Position numbers and translations under genes: made by a program. A stretch of 30,236 bases of DNA from the IMG/VR virus record IMGVR_UViG_3300034198_012058, positions 1 to 30,236 of that record. One strand, given 5' to 3'. The notes beneath the pieces were generated by a model. The model was given only the letters and a program-made list of their open reading frames with translations. It did not search any database and was not told where the DNA came from. This document shows positions 13,078 through 21,719 of this stretch, in pieces; position 1 is the stretch's first letter; each line of letters begins with the position of its first letter. Source of the DNA: a virus.

Positions 13078-16000
13078 AATCTTCCACACAGTTTAAACTA
13101 TCAAAAAGAATTAGATTAGCTGGGAAACTTTTTGGCTACAATACGGCTTTTAGTATATTTGGAGATAAAAAACTTGGTCAAGGAGCTTTTGGCACAGTAT
13201 ATTCTTCTAAGGGTAATGCTGTAAAAGTATCTCACTCACGAGGGTTACCGAGCCTAGAAAATGAAATACAAATGCTTCAAGAAACTAGTGGCATAGGAGT
13301 TGCTCCTAAGTTACTTGGATCTGGAAAAGGATTTGCTACGATGCAAAAATTTGAAGGCAAACCTCTTTCGGAATGGTTGAAGAAAATAAAAAATGATCCT
13401 GTTTTTGCTGATTATATTTTTAGAAAAATTGTAGAAGCAATTGGAGCTTTACATAGGAAAAATATTGCTCAACGAGATCTTCATGCTGGTAATATTTTTA
13501 TTACTAATGATTATCAAGTTAAAATTCTTGATTACGGACAAGCACGTAAAGGTTATGCAATAACTTTTTTTGAAACCTTTTTTGGAAATAACAATGATCC
13601 AACTGAAGGATCATTGGGATTAATTGCACATTTATTTACTGATACTAATTCATATAAAGTATATAAAAAAATATTAATAAATGCTATAAAAGTTATTTGT
13701 AAAAAGAAAGGAGTTGATTTCAATATTATATTACGAGGATATGAAGCTATTGAAGGTGACGATAAAAAAGAAAGAGAATATTTTGATAATTTAGAAATCA
13801 TAGCTCATCATGTTGAAAATGACTATACTGATGTTGGAAATTTTTATAGTGCTTTAGATAAAACACTCAAAATTAATACAAAAAATCCTAAAAAAATACG
13901 AACTATTGTACCTAAAACATCTATTGCATCTAAAACTTCTGGAATTGCTTCTTCTATTAATAAAAAGTATAGTTTCAAAGGTACTATTCCACAAGCATCA
14001 GAAGGAGGAGTATTCTCTGGTCCTGAATCTGGATATCCGATAATACTACATGGAACGGAGGCAGTAATTCCTCTGGACGATATTAACGTTCCTGCTGCAC
14101 GATATATTCAGGGGCAATCAGGAGTTTGGGAATTAGACTTTGAATCTATTTTAGATCACGCAATATATTTTGCAGGCAAATCTCCGTTTCCTAAAGGAGC
14201 AAAGCAAGCAGAAATATTAGATTGGCTTCAGGATACTTTAGGATTAACATACAAAGAAATTTCTGAGCATAGAGAAAAAATTCTCGATAAGATTAGAGAA
14301 CTAACTCCAGGAGCGTGGGAAGGAGGAAATTATCCTTATCTTAAAATTCCTAGGATAGATCCTAAGTTTGAAATGGAAGTCTACATGGGATCAGAAACTT
14401 CTGTATATAAACCTGGAGAAAAATTTGTAGATGATCAAAAAGAAATTTTTGATAATATTATTCATAAAGCAGAAGATGCTTTAGAAGAAACTTCTGATGG
14501 CATCATGGATGCTATTGATGAACTTCTTAGAAAAGACCAAGAAAAACTAGAAAAATTTAAAGAAGAAGAAGCAAAAAGACTAGAAGAAAGAATTAAAAAA
14601 ATTTATGAAACTGATGCTCAAGATGATGAAAACGAAGAAGAACCTGAAGGGCTTGATGAATTATTGAATGATATTGCTCAAGAAAAAACTACCGAAGAAA
14701 TCAATGAGGATGTTCTTGATGATTTGCCAGAAGGATTGCGAGAAGCTTTGGCAAATCACATCAATAAAAAAACTGGTAGGGAAGTTATACCACAACAAGA
14801 AAAAACTAACAAATCATCTTCAGTAAGTAATAGTAAAATATATAAATTTTTGACTACTGGAATAACACAGATACAAAATAAATTAAATTCTATAGATGCT
14901 TCTTTACAAGAACAAAATAATTTATTAAGGAATTCTATAGAGTTATCTTTTAAAGCAATTGAAAGAGTAGAAGAACAGGATCAAATTTTAGCGAACAAAA
15001 TTGATGCTTTAACTGATGCATATTTAAATCAAAATCACTTAGCAAAAGAAGTATATGATAAACAAGAATTTAAAAGAAATGAAACTGCATTGGAAAGATC
15101 AAGAAAAGTTTCTGGATTAGAAACTCCAATTGATACTAGAAATTTAAATAATTCTTCTAATGGTTCTGGTTTTATTAGTAAACTGAGAAAATTCTTTAAA
15201 ACTAATGTTGGTAAATTTTTGTGGCGTTTGATAGAAAAACATATACCAGCTAGATTAAAATCAGTTTTATTTGGAATTAATAAAATTGCTAAACTACCAT
15301 CAAAAATAGCATCTAAAATTTCTAGATCAATAATTAATAAAGCTTCTCAAAGATTAGCTCCAAAGGTAGCAACAACAGTAGCAAGAACAGGAGTAGTAAA
15401 GGGATGGGAACATATTGCATTACCTGGAGTAGAAAAATCAGTTGCTTCTTCTGTAGATAAACCAATAGCCAAAGCATTTTCTACTCAAACAGATAATATT
15501 TTAATTAAAATCTTAAAAAGTCGTAAGGTTCAGGAAGCATTAGTTAAAAAATTAGGAAAAGAAGGTGCAGAAAAACTATCTGTTAAACTAGCTGGTAAAT
15601 TAATTCCTGGAATTTCTACTGTTTATGGTCTTGGGGAAGGTCTTGCTCGTATGGCTATGGGTGATATTAAAGGAGGATTTTTATCTTTTGGTAGTGCGAT
15701 TCCAGTAGCTGGATGGGGATTTGCTGCGATTGATGTGCTTAGAGATTTAGATACTACAGCATACACAAAACATATTGAGTCTAATTTAAGTGATATTACT
15801 ACTGGAAATGGTAATGAACACATAGCAGCCTTCTTTGCCGATGCATTAGGAATAAAAGAAGGAGATTATGAAGTTGGTGGTCTTACTAAACCAGGAATAT
15901 CTATGCTTCATGGCACCGAAGCGGTTATTCCTAAGAATCGTACAACACCAGTTGATCCTATTGGAGGAATCTTATTATCAGCAACTCTCAATTACATGAA

Positions 16001-17696
16001 AAATGCTGGTCCAGAAGCAAGTTCTATAGCGCCAATGATAAAACAAGTGGCATCTCCTTTAACAAAAATATATGATGTTCCAAATGTAGTTGTTACTACT
16101 CCTGTTGGTGGAAATATGTCAGGATTATCTTCTACATTTAAACAATTCAAAACAAAAACTTCTACTGATGAATTATCTTTGGAAGAAAAAGATCTTATGA
16201 ATACTCCTAATGAAACTATATTTTCTGAGATGCTTTATAAAATGATAGATCCCGAAGGAAAATTTTTAAAAATAATTGATGATATTAAAACAAAATTTTT
16301 GAATTTTAGAAATCCTTTATTACCCCCTGGTCCCCCAGGACAAGTAGGTGCTGAACCGTTTGTATTGCTTGGTGGTAGTCAAGATCCTGGGCAAGCAGGA
16401 ATTGATTTTACTTTAAAAGGCACTCAAAATAGAGCAATTTTTGCTGGTACTGTGGTTGAAATTGATCATCAATATAATCCAAATGTAACGGGTGGGGATA
16501 ATAGGAAGGGTGCTGGGTATGGTAATTATGTTGTAATAAGATCCACAAATCCTGTTGATGGATCTCAAGTTGATATGTTATATGCACATTTCCCGCAAGG
16601 AGAAATAAAAGTTAATCAAGGAGATCAAGTATCAGTTGGTCAAGATCTTGGTAGAATGGCAACAGAACAAGAATTTGCTGATCCTAGAACTAGACCACAA
16701 GTTGGAAGTGGTACTGGTGCTCATACAAGTTTAGATTTTTTTAAACCAGGATCACACCAAGCACATTCGAAAGCAAGAGAAATTGGTGATTATATTTTAA
16801 AAGAACTTAGAAAAGGTCCTCAAGGTGAAATTGAAAAAACAAGGCAACAAGCATACCAAGCTCAACAAACAACTGCAAATAAATCATTACCAACTGCAAA
16901 AGGTCTTGGTAAACAAGGTGTCGTGAGCAATCAAGATTTTGGTCAAACTTCTGGGGTAGGAAATAAGGGTTATTTAATTGTTCCTGGTCATGCTTCTGGT
17001 GGTGGTGCTCCAGAAGAAAAATCTCTTGTAAGAATGTTGGCAAAAAATGCTTATGATAATTTAAAATCCAAATACCCTTCTGCAAATATTCAATATATGG
17101 ATCCAGATTCAATGTTTACTGATGATGATTCTGGTTGGAATAAACAAAAAGATTGGTACAAACAAAAAGAAAAAGAAGGGTGGGAAATTTTAGAAGTGCA
17201 TATGGATGCTTCTATTGAATCTGGTGAGGGAAAGGGTAGAGGAGTTATTACTTCTAAGTCTGAAATGAATCCTGTTGAAGCTTATTTTGCTAAAAATTAT
17301 GGAGCATATGATAGAGGATTTAGAGATCTTGCTTTGAGTAATAGAGGTGGAGGTATATTTGAATTGGGTAATATGTCTCCTGAATTACAAAAAAATGTAA
17401 AATCTAATAAAGTTTCTGCTGATCAATTAAATGCATTAACTGCTCCTCTTGAAAGATCTATTGCAGTTGGATTAAATTTACACCCTCCATCTCAAAAAAC
17501 TAAATTTCAAACTCTACAAGGACCTGATAAAAAGGAAGATACAAAATTTTTAATTATTAATCAAGCATCAGCTCCAACAATTAATGGTTCTACTTCAACT
17601 AGTTTTGAATCTATCGGAGATGGTTCTTGGAGATCCACTACTGAACTTAATTCTTCTGCTAGAAATTTACTTATGCTTCGTCTTGGTGCTAACTAA
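13074..17696 (+). CDS. Tape-measure-like tail protein with kinase-like and wall-hydrolase domains, 1540 aa
   Basis: Multi-domain protein. Residues about 30-260: protein-kinase-like domain with glycine loop GQGAFGTV (35-42), Lys51, Glu64, catalytic loop QRDLHAGN (Asp135, Asn140) and DYG (153-155). Around 309-336 and 936-953: the tape-measure motif form GGVFSGPESGY...LHGTEAVIPL and GGLTKPGISMLHGTEAVIPK. Middle: acidic coiled coil (470-560) and Gly/Ala-rich hydrophobic helices (840-890). About 1105-1225: M23-peptidase-like fold (GIDF, YAHF, GAHTSLDF), with zinc ligands partly replaced (Gln for His before GIDF; Ser for the last His). About 1300-1435: amidase_3-like domain with VPGH, EVHMDA and FELGNMS, ligands apparently kept. 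It follows the gp26/51 chaperone by an ATGA overlap. Likely central tail component delivering wall cleavage at infection. Confidence 0.75.
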   Translation: MKSSTQFKLSKRIRLAGKLFGYNTAFSIFGDKKLGQGAFGTVYSSKGNAVKVSHSRGLPSLENEIQMLQETSGIGVAPKLLGSGKGFATMQKFEGKPLSEWLKKIKNDPVFADYIFRKIVEAIGALHRKNIAQRDLHAGNIFITNDYQVKILDYGQARKGYAITFFETFFGNNNDPTEGSLGLIAHLFTDTNSYKVYKKILINAIKVICKKKGVDFNIILRGYEAIEGDDKKEREYFDNLEIIAHHVENDYTDVGNFYSALDKTLKINTKNPKKIRTIVPKTSIASKTSGIASSINKKYSFKGTIPQASEGGVFSGPESGYPIILHGTEAVIPLDDINVPAARYIQGQSGVWELDFESILDHAIYFAGKSPFPKGAKQAEILDWLQDTLGLTYKEISEHREKILDKIRELTPGAWEGGNYPYLKIPRIDPKFEMEVYMGSETSVYKPGEKFVDDQKEIFDNIIHKAEDALEETSDGIMDAIDELLRKDQEKLEKFKEEEAKRLEERIKKIYETDAQDDENEEEPEGLDELLNDIAQEKTTEEINEDVLDDLPEGLREALANHINKKTGREVIPQQEKTNKSSSVSNSKIYKFLTTGITQIQNKLNSIDASLQEQNNLLRNSIELSFKAIERVEEQDQILANKIDALTDAYLNQNHLAKEVYDKQEFKRNETALERSRKVSGLETPIDTRNLNNSSNGSGFISKLRKFFKTNVGKFLWRLIEKHIPARLKSVLFGINKIAKLPSKIASKISRSIINKASQRLAPKVATTVARTGVVKGWEHIALPGVEKSVASSVDKPIAKAFSTQTDNILIKILKSRKVQEALVKKLGKEGAEKLSVKLAGKLIPGISTVYGLGEGLARMAMGDIKGGFLSFGSAIPVAGWGFAAIDVLRDLDTTAYTKHIESNLSDITTGNGNEHIAAFFADALGIKEGDYEVGGLTKPGISMLHGTEAVIPKNRTTPVDPIGGILLSATLNYMKNAGPEASSIAPMIKQVASPLTKIYDVPNVVVTTPVGGNMSGLSSTFKQFKTKTSTDELSLEEKDLMNTPNETIFSEMLYKMIDPEGKFLKIIDDIKTKFLNFRNPLLPPGPPGQVGAEPFVLLGGSQDPGQAGIDFTLKGTQNRAIFAGTVVEIDHQYNPNVTGGDNRKGAGYGNYVVIRSTNPVDGSQVDMLYAHFPQGEIKVNQGDQVSVGQDLGRMATEQEFADPRTRPQVGSGTGAHTSLDFFKPGSHQAHSKAREIGDYILKELRKGPQGEIEKTRQQAYQAQQTTANKSLPTAKGLGKQGVVSNQDFGQTSGVGNKGYLIVPGHASGGGAPEEKSLVRMLAKNAYDNLKSKYPSANIQYMDPDSMFTDDDSGWNKQKDWYKQKEKEGWEILEVHMDASIESGEGKGRGVITSKSEMNPVEAYFAKNYGAYDRGFRDLALSNRGGGIFELGNMSPELQKNVKSNKVSADQLNALTAPLERSIAVGLNLHPPSQKTKFQTLQGPDKKEDTKFLIINQASAPTINGSTSTSFESIGDGSWRSTTELNSSARNLLMLRLGAN

Positions 17697-17700
17697 ATAC
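17693..17700 (+). promoter_or_regulatory. Late promoter-like motif CTAAATAC
   Basis: Overlaps the stop of the 1540-aa gene (TAA 17694-17696), 21 bases before the next ATG. The same octamer recurs at 27103-27110. Confidence 0.45.
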
Positions 17701-17720
17701 ACAAGTATAGGAATACATAA

Positions 17721-20276
17721 ATGACTGCTGGATTAGAAACCCCACAAGATACTAGAGGATATAAAAATCCCGTAGGAAATCTAGTGCAAAAAGTTCTTAT
17801 TGCAAGACAACTGGCAGAAGATGAAAGAAATTATGCTGAAAAGAAAGCATTAGAACAAGGAGTAACTTTAGAAGAACTTGGAATAAAAGAAGGACATTTT
17901 TTCAAGAAAGCTTTAAAGCATGAATTTGGCGGAGAAAAAATTGGAGAAAAAATTTCTAAAGTAAAAGGAATTGGTAAAAATATAAAATTAGCAAATAGAA
18001 TAAAAAACAATCCCAAAGCTATTGGAGCTTTATTAAAAAGAAAATTTATAAATGTTGAAGTAAAACCCAAAAAGGTAAAAAGTTTTAGAAAATTATTTGA
18101 TTATACTGATGGAAATCCTTCAGTAAAGGCAGTAGATAAAAAAATTCCTAGTACTGCTAAAAAAATACAAAAAGCAACTACTAGAAGAACAAGCAGAATA
18201 TCAAGAGAAGAAATATTAAGTACATTTAATATATTAATAGATTCATTAAATAAAACAGCAGAAAAACTTGGAAAAAATAGTGAGCAAGTTTCTTCTGGTA
18301 TTATGAGATCTTCTGTTGCTCAAGCAGATATAGCAGAGCAATTAAAAGTTAGAAATAATACTATAGAAGATAAACTTGACGCATTAATAAATGCTATTAA
18401 CAATCAAACTCAATTCCAAAAACAAACTATTGATACATCAAAAGATTATGAACAAAAACAAAAACTAGCTCAGCAAAGAGATGTTGCTGCATCAGAAACT
18501 CCAGATAATTTATCAACAAAAGTTAATGAATCTAATACAACAGAAACTATAACACCAACTACTTCTATAACTAATATTCAAAATATTGGTGTTGGATCTG
18601 CTAGAGAAGCAGAAATGAAACAGATGGAAGCTTATGGTTATCCTCAAGCGGAAAGAGGTGGAATAATTTCTGGACCAGATACTGGATATCTGGCAAAGCT
18701 TCATGGAGATGAGATGGTTGTGCCTTTGAAAAATAGATACACAGAAGGAAAGCCAAGTGCCGTTGATGGAATTAGAAGACCAAAACCATACGAAAGAGGA
18801 ACTGGTTATTCTCCTGTTGGAGGAAGAATGGGATTTGGTATTACTAATATGATGGGAATTGCTGGTGGAGGAACAACTTCTGGTTCTAAAATAGCTCAAC
18901 CACTTGTTGATGCTATGTCTCTTCCAATGATGGCTACTGGCGGAACTATATTAGCAACAACTACACAAATGATGAAATCAATGGGTTCTGCTGGGGAAAA
19001 TATTTCTCCAGAAATAGAAAAAATAACAAAACCAATTGCAGATTCTTTTGGATTACCTGCATCGCTAACACGTAAAGCAAAATCTGGATTGACAAATATC
19101 AAAAAACCAGAAGAAGATTCTCTTGGCAAAAAAGATATCATAGCTAAACTTACTGAAGGGTTTTCTAAACTTCTCGAAAGCTTTGGTAAAAAAGTTGATG
19201 AAATTCCTACTAATCCTCCTCCACCTCCAGGTGACAATCCTGATTTATCTCCAGTTAGTCTACAAGGAATGAGTCAACAGGACACCATTTTGTTGGGTAA
19301 AATGTTAAATGCTGAAGCAGGAACTTCACAAGAAGGAACTGCTCATGTTTTAAATTCTATTTTGAATAGACAAAGAGAAATAAAACAAGGATTAGTAACT
19401 CCAGAAGCATGGGGGGTTACTGGAAAAAAAGCATCAGAAGTTACTATAAGTGATATTTTAATGGCCACTGGTCAGTATAGTCAATCAATACCAAAACTTC
19501 CTGGTATTAGTGAAAAACAAGCTCTTACTTCTTTAAACGCTGCGATTAGAGGAGGTGGATTAGATCCAGCTAAAATAAAACAAAATGCTATAGCGTCTGG
19601 GAAATCGGAAGCAGAAGCTAATGCATTAGCTTTATCTGAAACTTATTATAATCCAACAAGTGCTAACAGCATACCATTCACTGACCATATATCTGGAGCA
19701 CCTTTGCCGACTGCTTCTACTGCTAATAAACATAAATTTCTGCAAAGAGTTATGCCTATAGGAACTCAAGTTGGATCTTTAGCCCCAGTACAACAAACAC
19801 CCACTACCCCAATAGCTCCAGTTGATCTTGGTCAACAACTTATTAGTTATGACAATATTATTCAACCCAATGTAAAAAAATATTTTAATGTTCCTGGCTA
19901 CGGTAAAGTGCAGGCATATAAAACAACACATGGTTTTGATTTTTATAATTCAAACAATCAAAAAATTGATATGAAATCTAATACTGTTCAGGCACCAAAA
20001 ATATTACAAGCATTTGAACAATATATGCAAACCGATTCTATAAGTAAACCAGACGATAAAGTTTCTTTTAATCCTAGGAATTCTGCTAGAACTTCTTCTG
20101 GTGATATAGCTACTGATAATTTTATTTCTGGTGTACCCAATATAGTTGCATTAACTTTACCTTCAAGTCAACAAACTAAAACATCTTCTTCTGCTTTGCC
20201 TGCAACTGATAATACAAGTCGTGGGCTCAATCCTTTATCAAATAGCGGTCATTATTCAGATTTTATTAACGCATAA
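17721..20276 (+). CDS. Large tail protein with SleB-like cell-wall hydrolase domain, 851 aa
   Basis: Residues 1-270 are Lys-rich helical, beginning MTAGLETPQDTRGYKNP, a stretch repeated in the 1540-aa protein near residue 680 (SGLETPIDTRNLNN). Around 310-338 is another tape-measure-type motif, GGIISGPDTGYLAKLHGDEM followed by VVPL. A Pro-rich linker (NPPPPPGDNPD) leads to about 520-640: MLNAEAGTSQEGTAHVLNSI, LNRQREI, QYSQS, and later NPTSANSIPF, matching the pattern of SleB/hydrolase_2 cell-wall hydrolases (E-A...G..aV..vi.NR...Q...). The remainder is Thr/Ser/Pro-rich. Probably a virion-associated murein hydrolase and tail component; partner of the preceding protein. The last codons lie 4 bases before the gp27-like ATG. 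Confidence 0.72.
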   Translation: MTAGLETPQDTRGYKNPVGNLVQKVLIARQLAEDERNYAEKKALEQGVTLEELGIKEGHFFKKALKHEFGGEKIGEKISKVKGIGKNIKLANRIKNNPKAIGALLKRKFINVEVKPKKVKSFRKLFDYTDGNPSVKAVDKKIPSTAKKIQKATTRRTSRISREEILSTFNILIDSLNKTAEKLGKNSEQVSSGIMRSSVAQADIAEQLKVRNNTIEDKLDALINAINNQTQFQKQTIDTSKDYEQKQKLAQQRDVAASETPDNLSTKVNESNTTETITPTTSITNIQNIGVGSAREAEMKQMEAYGYPQAERGGIISGPDTGYLAKLHGDEMVVPLKNRYTEGKPSAVDGIRRPKPYERGTGYSPVGGRMGFGITNMMGIAGGGTTSGSKIAQPLVDAMSLPMMATGGTILATTTQMMKSMGSAGENISPEIEKITKPIADSFGLPASLTRKAKSGLTNIKKPEEDSLGKKDIIAKLTEGFSKLLESFGKKVDEIPTNPPPPPGDNPDLSPVSLQGMSQQDTILLGKMLNAEAGTSQEGTAHVLNSILNRQREIKQGLVTPEAWGVTGKKASEVTISDILMATGQYSQSIPKLPGISEKQALTSLNAAIRGGGLDPAKIKQNAIASGKSEAEANALALSETYYNPTSANSIPFTDHISGAPLPTASTANKHKFLQRVMPIGTQVGSLAPVQQTPTTPIAPVDLGQQLISYDNIIQPNVKKYFNVPGYGKVQAYKTTHGFDFYNSNNQKIDMKSNTVQAPKILQAFEQYMQTDSISKPDDKVSFNPRNSARTSSGDIATDNFISGVPNIVALTLPSSQQTKTSSSALPATDNTSRGLNPLSNSGHYSDFINA

Positions 20277-20280
20277 ACTC

Positions 20281-21693
20281 ATGGCACAAATACAATTTTC
20301 TAGTAATTTTTATTTAATTGATGCTCAAATTCAACTAATAGGTGACACTGGCTACAAAAATATTATGGATTTAATTGTTAGGTTTGATTATTTTGAAGAT
20401 ATATTAATGCCAACTATATCTGCTACTTTAGATTTAGTTGATACTGGTTATAATTTGGTTTCTTCTATTCAAGGATTTGAGAAAGTTAAAATTGAATTGC
20501 AAGATTCATTTGATAAAAAGCATAGATATGAATTTAGAGTGTATAAAATTTATAATAGATTCACCGCTGACAGATTTCAAAAATATACATTAGGTTTAAT
20601 GTCTTTGGAAGCATTATTGAATGAAGGAATAAGAATACCAAAAACATTAAGTGGAAAGGCAGAAACTATAATTAGCCAAATGTTGAAAGATAATATAAAA
20701 ACAAATAAAGATTTTAACTATGATAAAACAAAATTCGATATAAAATATAATCCTGGAAAAAGAACTCCATTTTCAATTATAGATTCTATAAAAAACAAAG
20801 CGGTGCCGAATGATAGCACCAATCAACAGACAACCAATTCTAATCTAAATTTAAATAAAACAGAATCCAATTCTGCTTCTTCATTAATAAATTCTTCTGA
20901 AAATAAATTGATGGGAACTGGAGGATATTTATTTTATGAAAATAAAAATGGATTTAATTTTAGATCAATTGATAGTCTTTGTTCTACTACTAGTAAATTT
21001 AATGGTACTCCACCTGTAGCTATTTACACTCAAGAAAATATTAGTGTTGGTGGTAATCCAGCGTATAAAATTTTGGACATTGATTTCGTGGAAGAAATTG
21101 ATATTTTAAGTAAACTACGAACAGGAGCATTTTCTTCACTAATTTGTTTTTACAATCACAGTACAGGATCTTATGAAGAATATACTTATTCATTAGCAAA
21201 TAGTTATGACAACATGGCTCATTTAGGAAAGCAAGAAAAATTACCTCAGGGTCAACGTGAGCTATCTAAATATCCTACTAGAATAATGAGTGTGGTTCTT
21301 GATCATGAATTATGGTTTAATGAAGCAACTATAGCTTCAGCAGAAACTAATGACAGAAAAGGAATTAATTCAACTTCTTCTGCTCCCTATCAAGATTTTC
21401 AAAAATATTTCATGGCTCAATCAATATCAAGAATAAATTCCTTGGTCAATCAACAAGTAAATATAAAAATTCCAGGCAATCCATCTTTAGTTGCTGGTGA
21501 TAAAATTGAAATCAGAATACCCAATCAAATTCCAACTGCAAATAGATCACAACAACCATATGACGAAACACATAGCGGAGTATATTTAATTAAATCTGTA
21601 AACAATGTATTCATGCCTAAATCTAAAAAAACATTTACATTTTTAACTTTAATACGAGATTCTTATGGAAAAACTGTTTCGAATGTTAGATAA
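20281..21693 (+). CDS. 27: gp27-like baseplate hub protein, 470 aa
   Basis: ATG at 20281 chosen, 4 bases after the previous stop; the frame is open 20 codons further upstream but inside the preceding gene. Seen: IMDLIVRFDYFEDILMPTIS then ATLDLVDTGYNLVSSI and GFEKVKIEL, the 'y.edl..p...g...l.Dt...l....p..G.E.v.i.l' start of tail hub proteins of the gp27/D family, and a C-terminal hub-type end LVAGDKIEIRIP with GVYLIKSVNNVF ('G.ylI..v.H.f'). A Ser/Asn-rich insertion occurs near residues 175-205. T4 gp27 is 391 aa and forms the trimeric hub holding gp5. Confidence 0.75.
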   Translation: MAQIQFSSNFYLIDAQIQLIGDTGYKNIMDLIVRFDYFEDILMPTISATLDLVDTGYNLVSSIQGFEKVKIELQDSFDKKHRYEFRVYKIYNRFTADRFQKYTLGLMSLEALLNEGIRIPKTLSGKAETIISQMLKDNIKTNKDFNYDKTKFDIKYNPGKRTPFSIIDSIKNKAVPNDSTNQQTTNSNLNLNKTESNSASSLINSSENKLMGTGGYLFYENKNGFNFRSIDSLCSTTSKFNGTPPVAIYTQENISVGGNPAYKILDIDFVEEIDILSKLRTGAFSSLICFYNHSTGSYEEYTYSLANSYDNMAHLGKQEKLPQGQRELSKYPTRIMSVVLDHELWFNEATIASAETNDRKGINSTSSAPYQDFQKYFMAQSISRINSLVNQQVNIKIPGNPSLVAGDKIEIRIPNQIPTANRSQQPYDETHSGVYLIKSVNNVFMPKSKKTFTFLTLIRDSYGKTVSNVR

Positions 21694-21696
21694 ATA
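21689..21696 (+). promoter_or_regulatory. Late promoter motif GATAAATA
   Basis: NATAAATA-type motif overlapping the gp27-like stop, 24 bases before the ATG of the gp5-like gene. Confidence 0.55.
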
Positions 21697-21719
21697 TAAA
21701 ATAAAAATCATTTTTTGAT

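Noticed and set aside
18513-19237. Minus-strand ORFs of 113-128 aa inside the 851-aa gene
   Set aside because: Low-complexity Ser/Pro/Ile-rich translations opposite a well-supported coding gene; shadows.
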